A stretch of DNA of 64,000 bases, taken from Leptoclinus maculatus. Lineage: Eukaryota; Chordata; Actinopteri; Perciformes; Stichaeidae. The stretch spans positions 16,371,813 to 16,435,812 of the forward strand of contig JAVDOI010000003.1 of assembly GCA_032191485.1 (NCBI GenBank), read 5' to 3'. Of the stretch, positions 13,632 through 25,124 are shown in pieces (positions within the stretch are counted from its first letter, which is position 1; each line of letters opens with the position of its first letter). The notes under the pieces were generated by a model. It was not told the DNA's origin. It saw only the letters and a program-made list of their open reading frames with translations, and ran no database searches. A program made the position numbers and the translations under genes.

Positions 13632-14852
13632 GTATGGAAGCCCATTCCTGCCAGCAAAAAAAAAATGAGATCACAAAAAATAAGATCACAAAAAAAAAAT
13701 AGTAACTTAAAAAAAAAAAAAAAAAATGTAATTCACAAAAAAAAAAAATCCACCCACAAAATAAATAATAATTCTAATAATTTTTTTTTTTTTTTTTTTT
13801 ACTTTTTTTTTTTTCCACCAGCGCAAAAAAAAAAAAAAAAACTTTTGGTGCATCCATCTGTAACCATAACACTGACCAGATTTTTCCAGTTGCTATAGAA
13901 AGTCGAAATTATGAGATACCTTAACACAACAGTCATAGAAGCAGCTATGACATATGAATGGATTGTGAGTACATTGAAGACTTCTTTAAAACGCGGCTTT
14001 ACAACACATGAAATGCAGATGATGTTTCACATGGATTGTACTGAGCAAACGCACCCTTGAAGCTCTGGAGTATAAAGAATGAAACCAATGTGGCTGAGGT
14101 GGCGACCAATAAACTATGGAAGCCCATTCACGGCAGCAAAAAAAAAAATAAGATCACCAAAAAAAAAAAAAAGATTAATTCACAAAAAAGAAAGAAAAAA
14201 AAAATGTAATTCACAAAAAAAAAAAATATATATATATATATATATTTAAAAAAAATATATATATTTTTTTTTTTACTTTTTCTCTGTCAGCAAAAAAGAA
14301 AAAAAAAAAGATGTTTCCAGTTGCTGTTTATTGGTCGCCACCTCAGCCACATTGGTTTCATTCTTTATACTCCAGAGCTGCTTCTTGCTTAACATTCTAT
14401 TCAAGGGTGCGTTTGCTCATTACAATCCATGTGAAACATCATCTGTATTTCATGTGTTGTAAAGCCACGTTTTAAAGAAGTCTTCAATGTACTCACAATC
14501 CATTCATATGTCATAGCTGCTTCTATGACTGTTGTGTTAAAGTATGTCATAATTTCGACTTTCTATAGCAACTGGAAAAATCTGGTCAGTGTTATGGTTA
14601 CAGATGGATGCACCAAAAGTTTTTTTTTTTTTTTTTTTTTGCTGGTGGAAAAAAGTAAAATAAAAAAAAATTAAAAATTATTAGAATTATTTATTTTGTG
14701 GGTGGATTTTTTTTTTTTTTTTTGTGAATTACATTTTTTATTTTTTTTTTGAAGTTACTATATATTTTTTTTTTTTTTTTTAGTGATCTAATTTCTTTCT
14801 TTTTTTTTAGTGATCTTTTTTTTTGCTGGCAGCAATGGGCTTCCATACATTT
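13632..14852. mobile_element. Foldback / palindromic MITE-like element
   Basis: A large imperfect inverted repeat. The left arm starts tatggaagcccattcctgcc at about 13634 and the right arm ends with the complement, ggcagcaatgggcttccata, at about 14848. Inside the arms long unique stretches mirror each other. One left stretch (about 13850-14110, from gtgcatccatctgtaacc to gtggcgaccaataaac) reappears inverted at about 14325-14620. The centre, about 14220-14275, is a TA-rich palindrome. A third copy of the terminal motif lies at about 14116, suggesting a nested or partially duplicated structure. A/T runs of 9-20 bases interrupt the arms. There is no transposase ORF, so it is non-autonomous. The family is not recognised and no clear target-site duplication was found. 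Confidence 0.8.
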
Positions 14853-15049
14853 GTAATTAAAATGTAATCAACAATGCTCTCCCCATTTATTAGTTTGTTT
14901 TTTTTTGCGTTACGGAGGTATTATATATATTATATAACACATAATCAACATCTGAGAAGCTCAGCAGCAGCCAGGTAGTTTGACCTGACGCTGACGCTCT
15001 TCAAACTCTCGATCAGGGGTTTGTTTGTTTATGAAGTCAGCAGAAGCCG

Positions 15050-15329
15050 CTGTGTGGTCCTCCATTTATTGTCTTCCATTCCGATTATACTTTATAACTC
15101 CGCCCACTCGGTTTTCCTATAGGCGCGTAAAACGTTCGCACCACGTGAGACATCAACACAGGATGACGCACATCCTTAGAATATCAGCACAGTGCTGCTA
15201 ACGGCTGAAGCTAACGAGCCAAACGGCGGGCGGTGTGTCGTAGATCGGTGTTTTACGTCTTTATCTGTGGTGAAATTAGTCCTGGACCGCGTAGAAGACC
15301 ACGATACACTTCTCTCGTATTTGTCTGGG
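15050..15329 (+). promoter_or_regulatory. senp2: senp2 promoter / 5' UTR region
   Basis: GC-richer sequence just upstream of the senp2 start. It contains a GC-box-like tccgcccac, an E-box CACGTG near 15143 and an ATF/CREB-like tgacgca near 15163. The transcription start cannot be placed from sequence alone. An in-frame upstream ATG at 15192 opens a reading frame continuous with the senp2 start at 15330. Confidence 0.5.
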
Positions 15330-18300
15330 ATGTATGGATGGATAGTGGACGGAATATCGTCGCTGTTTGAGCCCGTTACGGGGAAAGGTAACGTGAGCGA
15401 GGAGGTACCCACGCGACCTGGCGTGGAAGCGCGAGCGCAGGAGAGCCACAGCAGACCAGCTAAACGGAACTACCAGAGGTCGGTGGTTGAAGATCAGAGA
15501 CCGTTTATCTATTTACGGATTCGATTAACGTTATGTCAAATTATGTATCCAGTCACAATGAGGAGGTTATTGACTATAACGTTAAGTCATTTAAGACAAG
15601 CTAGCACTTGTTAACCGTGTGGATAGATAGATAGATATATAGATAGATACTTTATTAATCCAGAAAGGGGAATTTTTTTAGCTACAGCAGCAATTATGGT
15701 ACAGCTAAATAAAATAACAGAGTAAACAAATATTAAATATCAAATGCACAATATATACAATAAGAATAACAGAGTCAAATATTAGATATGAAATGCACAA
15801 TATATATAATGAAATAGAATAATATTAAATTAACTAAACAGTAGTGCAAAGATTAAACCAAACAACAAAACAATAATCAGTAACATAAAATAGTGATGTG
15901 ACATTCAATTAATTCATATTGAAACACCTAAAGAATATATTTAATATTAGCTTGCTTCAACTTTTTAAAGGCACAGACAGCCACCCAAATGTAATGTGTC
16001 ATGTCACCCTAGCTGCACTCCAACCCCTAACGTTAGGTGATGCTAATGCAGTCACATATAAATGATGCTAATGCAGTCACATATAAATGATGCTAATGCA
16101 GTCAAATACAACAGACCTGCAATATATTATGACCTTCGTGGTCATTTACGAGGCTGCAGTTCATGGTGACATCGGCCAACAGGGTGTTTTGGAGGCTGTA
16201 GTTCATGGTACAGTTGAATTGTATTATATTGAGAGAGGTGTTTTTAGTAGTATGTCGTAAGTAGTATTAAACATTCTCTGTTTTGAACCTCTCAAAAGTG
16301 AGGATTTGCTGCTTTTCTCTGTTTTTTATAACACTGAAACTGAATATATTTGGGTTTTGGACAAGATAAGATGTTTGAAGACGTTCCTTTGGACTCCACC
16401 ATAGTTTCCCAGACAAATGTGGCAGGTGTACCTAAAGAAGTAGTCTCTTAACAATCAAAATATAAGATAGGCACAAATTGAAGCAAACCCAAATCTGTCA
16501 TCACGTTGATGATGTCATGTTATCGAGTCAGAAATATTGTGATGTTGTCGGTATCACTCAACTCAAACTGAGTTCTTCTTGTTGCAGTGTTGATGTTGCA
16601 GACGGTGTTTGCCAGAGTGACCAGGTAGAGGCGAAAAGACGGCGGCGAGGTTTGTTTAAGAAACAGATTATCCTCATATTAATTAAGTCTCGCACAGATG
16701 GAAGACTGTTGTTGATTTGGGGCGCCCTGTGTGTGTGTCAGATGTAGTCATCAGCTTTGTGAAGAAGACGGTGGCCGGAGTAGCAAACCTGCTCAGGCTG
16801 AAGAACCCGCTGACGACCAGGTGTGAGAAGCCCGGACATTATGAAGACACGCAGGTTTGTGCTTCCGACTCTCTCACCGTACATGTGCATTTGTGTCCAA
16901 CAGCCAAATCCGGAGTTATTTTTCAAGCTGCCGTTCATGTGAATGAGGCCTAGGGAATGAACTACTGGTGCTCTTTGAGCTGTTTTTGGCTTCACGCGCC
17001 ACTGAACAACTTTCATGAGAATCGCCGGTAGCCGATCCAACACTGTATCCAGTTCTCTGTATACATCCACGATGCACGGCTGCTAAAAATGTTCAGTTCG
17101 CTTGTCTTGCAAATATCAATCGTACTGCTCACACTCTGTACTTAAATGCTTCCTGGGTGACCACAATCGAACACTTCTGGATAGAGGTGTTGCTATATTT
17201 TGTATGTAGTACAGCATGAACATAACTGTCCAGCTAACTCACATTTGTAGCGCGCATATACTGAAATCAACTGACAGAAACACACGTTGATGCAGTTGAT
17301 TTTTCTTTTTAAAAGCAACACAGACGAGGTTTAGAAGGCTGTACTTAAGACGTAGTCATTAGAGTCCTCTCTTGTTCTCTCTATTTCTTTTGCTGCACTG
17401 ACGGGAGTCAATGTGACAGTTACACACTACATTGGATGCTTAAAACTGTTTTGTATCCTGTAGAGTTTGGACACGTATATCAGTAACGGGGAGTAAGCAC
17501 AAGTTTGATTTATTGTTACATCTGTGTTTGTATCGTCTATGTTTTTAATTGCTTTGTGTTTCCTGTTGGGATGCAGCCTGTTACCCTGATGGGGATCGAT
17601 GAGCTCCACACCTCGTGGCTGAACAGTACTGAGTGGAGAATGAGTAAGCGAGGACGGCTGTGATTTATGTCTCTTTGTTTCGTCCACACTCTTTGCTGAG
17701 TGGTCCTCTCATCCTTTATCCCCGCTGTGATTTGTCCTCAGGTAAACCAGTAGCCGGAGTGAATGACCGGAGCGGGAAGAATCCCTTTCAGAGCTCCTCG
17801 CCTCCTTTAATGAGGAAATACAGGCAAGTCACGGTCCAGTTCCCTTCACTCCTCCAATACGCTGTGGTGATACCTACAGGGCTGTATCACCATTGGTATC
17901 ACCTTTTTAAAAAAAATGCTTCTTTGCTAATGTACATCACCTTTTTGAATCCAGTGGAGCAGGGCTGTCTGCAGGGCTGTCTGCAGGGCTGTCTGCAGGG
18001 CTGTCTGCAGGACTCCCCGACAGGGAGAGGAGAGGCTCCCTGCAGCTGCTCCCCTCCAGACCTGCTGTGAGGGTGGGAACCACTAACCCCGATCTGAGCT
18101 GCAATGGCTTTGGGCACCACCGCTGCTTCAAGCCCAGTCTAACTGTGGAAGAGGTAAAACAGTCTTTAGGGTTTTATCTGTTGGGTTTACATAAGGATAC
18201 TTTATGAACTGGCATCGTTTGTACAATTTAAAAAAAAATTAATTTAGAAGTCTTTAAAATCACGACTGATGCTACATTATTTGAGGCCGGCACTGATGTC

Positions 18301-21117
18301 AATATGTGGGGAGTTTCGAAAAAATCTATATTATTTAACATAAATGCATAAATAATCTTGATACGGATCCCGTAGATTTGTTTTTGGGAGGGGAAACAAG
18401 TAAATTAAATGACCTCAAACCCAGGTTGGCATTTCTTTAACTGCAATTCCTTGTTAATTATTGGCCAACTTATACACCGATACAATATATCAGCAACAAG
18501 CTAATATCGTCTGGTTTATCTTTAGTGAGATTATAAAGGGTTGCTGAAACAGACAAGAAGTCCCGTAGAATAGATTCACCTTTTTTTGAGTACAGTTACC
18601 AGTTAACCCCCGTTTACAGTTTTCAGCATGCTTATGTAGTTGATGGTGTATTCACCACTAATCATGCTTTCTGTACCACTTGGCTTTGTCGGTTATCGTG
18701 TATTTGGGTTCTCCCTTCAGGCCATAAAGCAGAACAATAAAGAGCACTACAGGCGCCTGCTGGAGATGGTCTCAGAGAAGTACAGCAAAAGCCAACCACT
18801 ACCTTTCAACCAAACAAAACCGCAAGAGTGAGTACAACCCCTTTATTCACGTGGAGTACTTAGATATGTCATGAAGGTCCATTTAACAGCACACTGTATG
18901 GACATGAGCTACTCTCATATAGCTCCTTTCTCCTCCCAGTGAGTCGCTTTCACAGGTTGATCACAAAACTGCTGCTTCAGGAAAAGCCTTTGAAACGGTG
19001 TCCAGGAAGACGGGATACACGGGTGAGAATCATCTGCGTCTGTAAATGTGATGTGTAGTTTTATGTGATGTTTATATTTCTGAGTAGTAGTTGTAGAATA
19101 AAGTTATAATTATATCCTACTTGTCCTTTTGAACAGCTTCCCCAAGCGTGTTTACATGGAGAAATGCATCTGCAACCAAGGACAGGTTAGTGTAGTAATG
19201 TGTGTGTATATATATATACAGTATATTGATTAAATCTGCTTATTGTTCTAACCTCCTGTATGATTCATCTCCAGGTGGGCTAGCTTGACTTTTAGTAAGA
19301 CATTCAGTGGATTCCTTGAGGACACACAGCCTGTTAGATGTGCTAAGGTAGTCATTTATCTCGCTCATTCATGACACGTCAAAGCACTCGTTTGACTTAT
19401 GATTATTGGTGGATTATAGTTTGTTTACTTCTGTCTGTTGACCCGTGAGTGCAGCAGAAACAGGCAGAAGATTTGGACCTTTCCACAGAAGTAGCAACTC
19501 GCCTCAATCTAGTGGACCGAGAGACTCCTGCTGTCAGTCTCCCAGACACACATTCTGCACATACAAGGCACAGTGATGAGGAGATACCCAGGCTGACCAA
19601 GGTGAGATGGTGGGGAGTGAGGTGGTGTAGTCACCGCGTTGAAGAAATCCTGCCCACAATTTCTTTTCTTGAATGTGTTCGTTGTCTTTGTGTGTAGGAA
19701 ATGGCAGCGGTGGTGAGTAGTGCTCTGGCTCAGAGCGATCCCAACCTTGTTCTCAGTGCAGCTTTCAAACTACGCATCACACAGAGAGACCTGGCCACTC
19801 TGCAGGAGGGCGGCTGGCTCAACGATGAGGTAGGTGCTAGAAGTCAGTGCGACCGTTTAAAGTGGACAAGGAAGCTTCCACGTTTTGTAGGATAATCGCT
19901 TGCTCAGTGTCCGGGTCAACCAATTGGGCTGTTCACACACACGGAGAGCAGCGAAGGTCCTCGGCCGGCCTACGATCTTCAGTGATAGTTTAATGCGTCT
20001 GGTCTATTTTCTCCATGTGCTGCGAGTAAATCTGGCAAGAAAACACAATGATGATCTATATCTAATCATGTATTATGTGTAAAGATGTATTATCTTGTGC
20101 CTCATCTGTTTCATTTACCAAGGTGATTAACTTCTACCTGTCCCTGGTTGTGGAGCGAGGCTCCGGTGCAGCAGCAGCAGCAGGATTGAAAATCTACTCG
20201 TTCAGCACTTTCTTCTTCCCGAAGCTGCGAGGTGGAGGAGGCGGGCAGGCCGGAGGACACACGGCTGTGAAGCGCTGGACCAAGGCTGTCGACCTTTTCC
20301 TCTACGACCTCATCCTGGTCCCTCTGCACCTTGGCGTCCACTGGGCAATGGCTGTGAGTCAGAACCACAACCGCTATACATGTTCGTTGCCACGTCACAA
20401 TCCTCCTTTTTAGTTGGCGAGCCTTAATTGCTTCAGCAGTTTTCATCCAAAAGTTGTGGGAAACGTGTGTTTTGATAATCAATTAATATTTACATTTTTT
20501 TTTCTCTCTTTCCAGGTAATTGATTTCAAGTCAAAGACGGTGAGGTCATATGACTCGATGGGACAGAGGCACGAGGACGTCTGTAGTCTTTTACTGTGAG
20601 TCCTCATTGTGTTCTTAAGCTTTCATTATCAGGCCTTTTTAAATACCTTTTCCATAGTTCGCCTTATATTCTTGCATAATAAATCATCAATATTCTCCTT
20701 TTCCAGACTCTACCTTAGAGAGGAGCACAAAGCAAAGAAAGGCAGAGAGCTGGACAGCCCCAAATGGACTGTTGGAAGCTTGAGGCCCACTGTAAGTGAA
20801 ACTGAGATGAATGACTTATCACTAAATGTAATATTTTTACTGTGAGGTTAATGCTTTGTACACTGCTCATACCTCTATAGGAGATTCCCCAGCAGAAGAA
20901 TGGCAGCGACTGTGGCGTTTTTGTCTGTAAATATGCTGACTATATCGCAAAAGGAAGGCCTCTCACCTTTAAACAGGTAAACACTTTATATTCACCTAAT
21001 ATAGTGACACTTTTTTAAATAAACACAAAGTAACATTTTTCTCTTTGTCTACAGTGCCACATGCCTCTCTTCAGGAAATTGATGATTTGGGAAATCGTCA
21101 ATCAGAAACTGCAATAG
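15330..21117 (+). CDS. senp2: Sentrin/SUMO-specific protease 2
   Basis: Cysteine protease of family C48 that matures SUMO precursors and removes SUMO from targets, mostly at the nuclear envelope and nucleoplasm. Exons: 15330-15387, 16602-16649, 16742-16854, 17577-17643, 17742-17823, 17955-18153, 18721-18827, 18940-19022, 19137-19185, 19275-19347, 19455-19601, 19698-19829, 20123-20353, 20516-20595, 20707-20791, 20881-20976, 21055-21117. Together they give 570 residues; human SENP2 has about 589. The start MYGWIVDG resembles the human SENP2 start MYRWLV, which is why 15330 was chosen. A basic KRRRR follows, as a possible nuclear signal. Intron 5 uses a GC donor (CAG|GCAAGT), and exon 11 has a tandem CAGCAG acceptor. 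The ending CHMPLFRKLMIWEI favours SENP2 over SENP1, and tra2b next door matches the human 3q27 order. The linker exons before 19698 are the least certain. Confidence 0.88.
15624..15960. repeat. Dispersed teleost repeat with GATA microsatellite
   Basis: Lies in senp2 intron 1. A short (GATA)n tract is followed by actttattaatccagaaagg. In inverted orientation this looks like the common fish retroposon 3' tail, where a short end sequence is followed by (TATC)n. The exact family cannot be named from sequence alone. AT-rich sequence continues to about 15960 without coding potential. Confidence 0.5.
16036..16108. repeat. Three tandem copies of a 25-bp unit
   Basis: Within senp2 intron 1 the unit beginning tgatgctaatgcagtcacat repeats three times, the last copy diverging (tcaaatac). 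A local tandem duplication with no evident function. Confidence 0.8.
19698..21117 (+). other. senp2: Catalytic (Ulp1/C48) domain exons of senp2
   Basis: Six exons encode the protease domain. Motifs in order: FKLRITQRDLATL, then GGWLNDEVINFYL (substrate-binding tryptophan), then GVHWAM with the catalytic His, SYDSMGQ with the catalytic Asp, and NGSDCGVFVCKYADY with the catalytic Cys and the preceding oxyanion Gln (PQQ). All triad residues are present, so the enzyme should be active. The first half carries low-complexity insertions relative to human SENP2: a run of five Ala after ERGSG, and GGGGGQAGG after FPKLR. Confidence 0.92.
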
Positions 21118-22070
21118 AGGATCGCAACAATCTCAATGAACCGCCTAAACAACAGTGACTCTCTAAACGGGAGCAACATCTGTGTACAGTGACTACATGG
21201 TGAAGAAAAATAAATGAATGGGCCAAAGAAGTGGACTCAACTGATGGAAATCTAACCCAGTGTAGCTGTTCTGGTCTGCAGAAATGATAACGCTAGTCTT
21301 AAGAGGTAGTTGTGTCCCTTTTTCTGTCGGGGACGTATTGGCACTTTGTAATCTCTGAGTTGTAATTGGAGACATTATCGGGATGGAAGAAGTGTAGGTA
21401 TTACACAAACGTTGGCACTACTGACTGAATGGCTTTTTTTTTTATTGACTTTGGATTGTTGGGATTTTCTGTTTGAAGTTCTGCCGGAAGTGCCTTCAGC
21501 CCTTTAACACTGAACTCAACTTAGAGCAATGCTTTTGCATATTTTTGGAAATTGCTTGGTCACATACAACTCCAAAGCCTGATTTAGAATTTGTTAAATT
21601 GGATTGTTGCAGTGATATGTTCTTTTCCAATTATGATCAACAGAGTGGACAGCAACTAACTATTATGCTATTTAATCATGAAACTCACTCTCTCTAAAAT
21701 AGACAATGAAAATCAAAATACCTCCTTTCCGGTCCCCTTTTGAGACAAAATATGCATGGTTGAATGCTTGTAGTATGATTGTTTTGCTATTATTTATGAC
21801 TTGACTGGATAAGAAAGTGTTTTGGAATGTGTTTATAGTTTGTTTTTCTCCATGTGAGTGGAGCATTAATAGTTGTTTCCCCACATGTAACTTAAGGCGC
21901 TGTTACTTCTGTGAATCTTTTTCCATGAGCATATTGCAAGAGGCTACTTAGGGCTATTACATCTGCTTACAGTATAGTATACTGCATAGCACACTACTGT
22001 ACACACATGCATGTTTGAGTTCATGCTTTAAAAATGTGATTTTTCTTTATTTTCTTCTCCCTGTAATAAA
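21118..22070 (+). other. senp2: senp2 3' UTR
   Basis: Downstream of the TAG. It has an early AATAAA at 21209-21214 and a second at 22065-22070 followed by a GT-rich stretch (gtgtttcgttttg). These could give short and long 3' UTRs of about 110 and 970 bases. Short ORFs here look like chance. Confidence 0.6.
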
Positions 22071-22539
22071 GTGTTTCGTTTTGATATATTAAATGACTCC
22101 TGCAGTGCTACTAAAGGCTTCAACTGGAGCAGGATTGTGTCTGCTAAAGTCTATATTACAATAAATTGTCACATTTACCCTAAATATTACATTACAAATG
22201 CGAAAGTAACGCAAACTGGAGAGCGGGCACGCAACTAGTACAACTTCTGAGAATCATTATGGGGCAATAAACCTGCAGTAAAGGGTGCTCCTTTGTATTG
22301 TATACAATACCCCAGTGTGTATGTTGCATAACTGTATTAAGTGAGATCTGCATACACCTCGCGAGAGCGAGTTCATCAGGCCGATTTGTCATATTTTTTA
22401 TGGAAAATTCTTGGTGAAACGTCCCAAAATGGCTTTTTTTTTTGCTCAACATATATATTATTAAACGTAGTTAATACTTATTTATTCGGCCTTTAAATAA
22501 CATGCTTTTCGATCAAATATTTTTAGAGCGAAATTTGAA

Positions 22540-22721
22540 GCTTTTATTGTGAAAAACCAGAGCAGGAAACCGAACCCGTTGCTGACTACGTCATTAGTTG
22601 AGTTAAGGCTAGCTCGTGCGGAGCCAACGTTTGCTGCGCGCTAAATTTTTGCGGGCGATACAGTTGAATCACTCTTGTTTACAACGTGCTTTTTGCTCAT
22701 CTGCCGTCTAGTAATAATAAC
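22540..22721 (+). promoter_or_regulatory. tra2b: tra2b promoter / 5' UTR
   Basis: CpG-richer sequence immediately before the tra2b ATG. It includes a CRE-like ctacgtcatt near 22585 and CpG-bearing gctcgtgcggagcc near 22612. Transcription start not determinable from sequence. Confidence 0.45.
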
Positions 22722-25081
22722 ATGAGTGACACCGAGAAAGAGTTCAGGGAGCAGGTGAGTTGTGATTAGAAGTTGAGTTAACAGCTAGCTAGCTTAGCTT
22801 AGATGTTAGCTGCGTCTGCAGGTCACTTAATGGCAGTAAATATATTTTGATAACAGGCCTCAAACCTGAGTGAAATGTGTCTATATAGCGTTTATTTGAG
22901 TAACGTTAACTACAACAGTACTGAGTGTTTAGTAAATGTAAAAAAAAAAAGATATAACGTTGAATCATACGGCCTACAAAGCATACCTGAGATGTAACGT
23001 TAGCCGAGATGTAGCGTTAGCCACCCGTGCGCTTGCTTTGCTACTTTAACTTACTGACTTGTTACGTAACCTTAACTATATAAATATTGACTGCCGGTAA
23101 ACATTAAATAATGACTACAAGTCATTAAATAACTACATGTCAATATTTAATGGCTGTAATGTTCATATTTTTAGCCGTACAAAGTCATTTAGGACCAGTC
23201 AAGCTAACCTAGACGTGTAACGTTATTCAGCTAAGCTAATGTATGTTGTTTTTCCTGTTTTATTTTTTATTTGTGTACCTTTTGGCTCTTACAGAAACCA
23301 ACTTGCCTTATCACCCTTGTTTGTTCTTTGTTAAGGTTGAGGTTGGAAGAAAGAAAAAGGCGGAAGACGTGTCAGATGTGAAGTTGTTATTATTTGGCGC
23401 TGATGGTGTTGATGCATGCTAATGTGTTGGATGCTGAAAAGAAGCAATCAAGATCTGTCCCCACTACTAGTGTTGTAATGGCAGATGGTAAATGGGGGAA
23501 GAGGAGGAAAAAGAAGTCATTATGTCAAACTGAAGAAAGAAGAAATGAAGGGTTGTTTTGAAGTTAAAGAAGTTATGAAGTTAAGATCAGAAGTATACCA
23601 GGGTATGATTAATTTTCCTAACAGGATTTCCTATACTACTCTTTTTCATCCTGTTTCTTTCTCTTAAGCATGAGCATTTTGTTTTCTCTCTATCAGAAAC
23701 GTCACTGGTCAATCCCTCTAAACCTTCTAGGTTTTACTTTTTGTGCAATCTTGTCTTCAGCTAAAATAAGTAATATTATTATTATTTAATTATGTATTGC
23801 TATTTATGACCTCTTTATAAACACATTCCTAAAAAAAGTGTCAAACCTGTGATGAAATGTCATGAACTCTCTCTGAAGATGTAGAGGTCAACGCTGTCAC
23901 CTCCTGGCCCTTTATTTATTTGGCACACAATTGGCTTTAGAGGGTTTCTTATTTTGGTGTCTTGTCTGTCCAGGACTCGCAGCCTGGCTCTAGGAGTGCG
24001 TCCCCTCGGGGCTCAGCAAAATCCACCAGCCGCTCACCAGCACGCTCTAAAGATGGCTCCCGCCACTCCAGGTCGAGATCCCGATCTCGATCCAGATCCA
24101 AATCCAGGTGAGATGGTTTTCATGTGCATATGAAGGTGGTGTGGGATATGTGGACTCTTAATCTACATTTTATAAAGCTTTTGTACATGTGACACAAGTA
24201 CGTTACATGCTCAGCATTACGTTAATGTCCGTCCACAGGTCTCGTTCCCATCGAAGCTCACGCAAGCATTATTCTCGCTCCCGTTCCCGCTCCCACCGAC
24301 ACCGGTCCAGGAGCCGTTCTCGTAGCTGGGAGTACCGTCGGCATAGGAGCCATAGCCGCTCCCCCATGTCAAATCGTCGCAGACACATTGGAAACAGGGT
24401 ATATATATATATTCTCTCTTGTCAGACACCCAGTTTGCTGATTTGCTTCAGAAAAGCAGGATTCTTTGCAGTGATGCGACGCAATATTTTTACACTCCTC
24501 TCTTTACTCTTTAACAGGCCAACCCAGACCCACACAACTGTCTGGGTGTGTTTGGACTGAGTCTCTACACCACAGAGAGAGATCTGAGGGAGGTTTTCTC
24601 TAAATACGGCCCTTTGAGTGCCGTCAACATTGTTTATGACCAGCAGTCGCGTCGGTCAAGGGGCTTTGCCTTTGTCTACTTTGAAAACTGTCCGGACTCC
24701 AAGGAGGTAAGGAGGATAAAACAGAGATATCACAGAGATCATTGTTATAATGTTGACTATGCATTCAATAGACCATGTCTTACACATGTATCTGTAGAAA
24801 AGGGGGATTTGACTGAAGTCTGTGCAATGCATTGCATTGAGGGCAACGGTTAAACATGACAACTATTTATCTTATTAGAAAAAAAAAGTCTCCTCACTGT
24901 GTTGTTGTGGGTTTTAGGCCAAGGAGCGTGCTAATGGGATGGAGCTTGATGGGCGCAGGATCCGAGTGGATTTCTCCATCACAAAACGAGCCCATACACC
25001 CACTCCTGGAATCTACATGGGACGTCCCACATAGTGAGTCTTAACCCACGCAGCTTTGTCTTTGGGGACACTTTCTAGAAG

Positions 25082-25124
<43 letters not shown>

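Noticed and set aside
13665..13898. 77-codon Lys/Asn/Phe-rich ORF
   Set aside because: Translation of A and T homopolymers inside the foldback element.
23485..23667. Small 60-codon ORF in tra2b intron 1
   Set aside because: Overlaps the GAA-rich poison-exon candidate; Lys/Glu-rich because of GAA repeats, not a separate protein.
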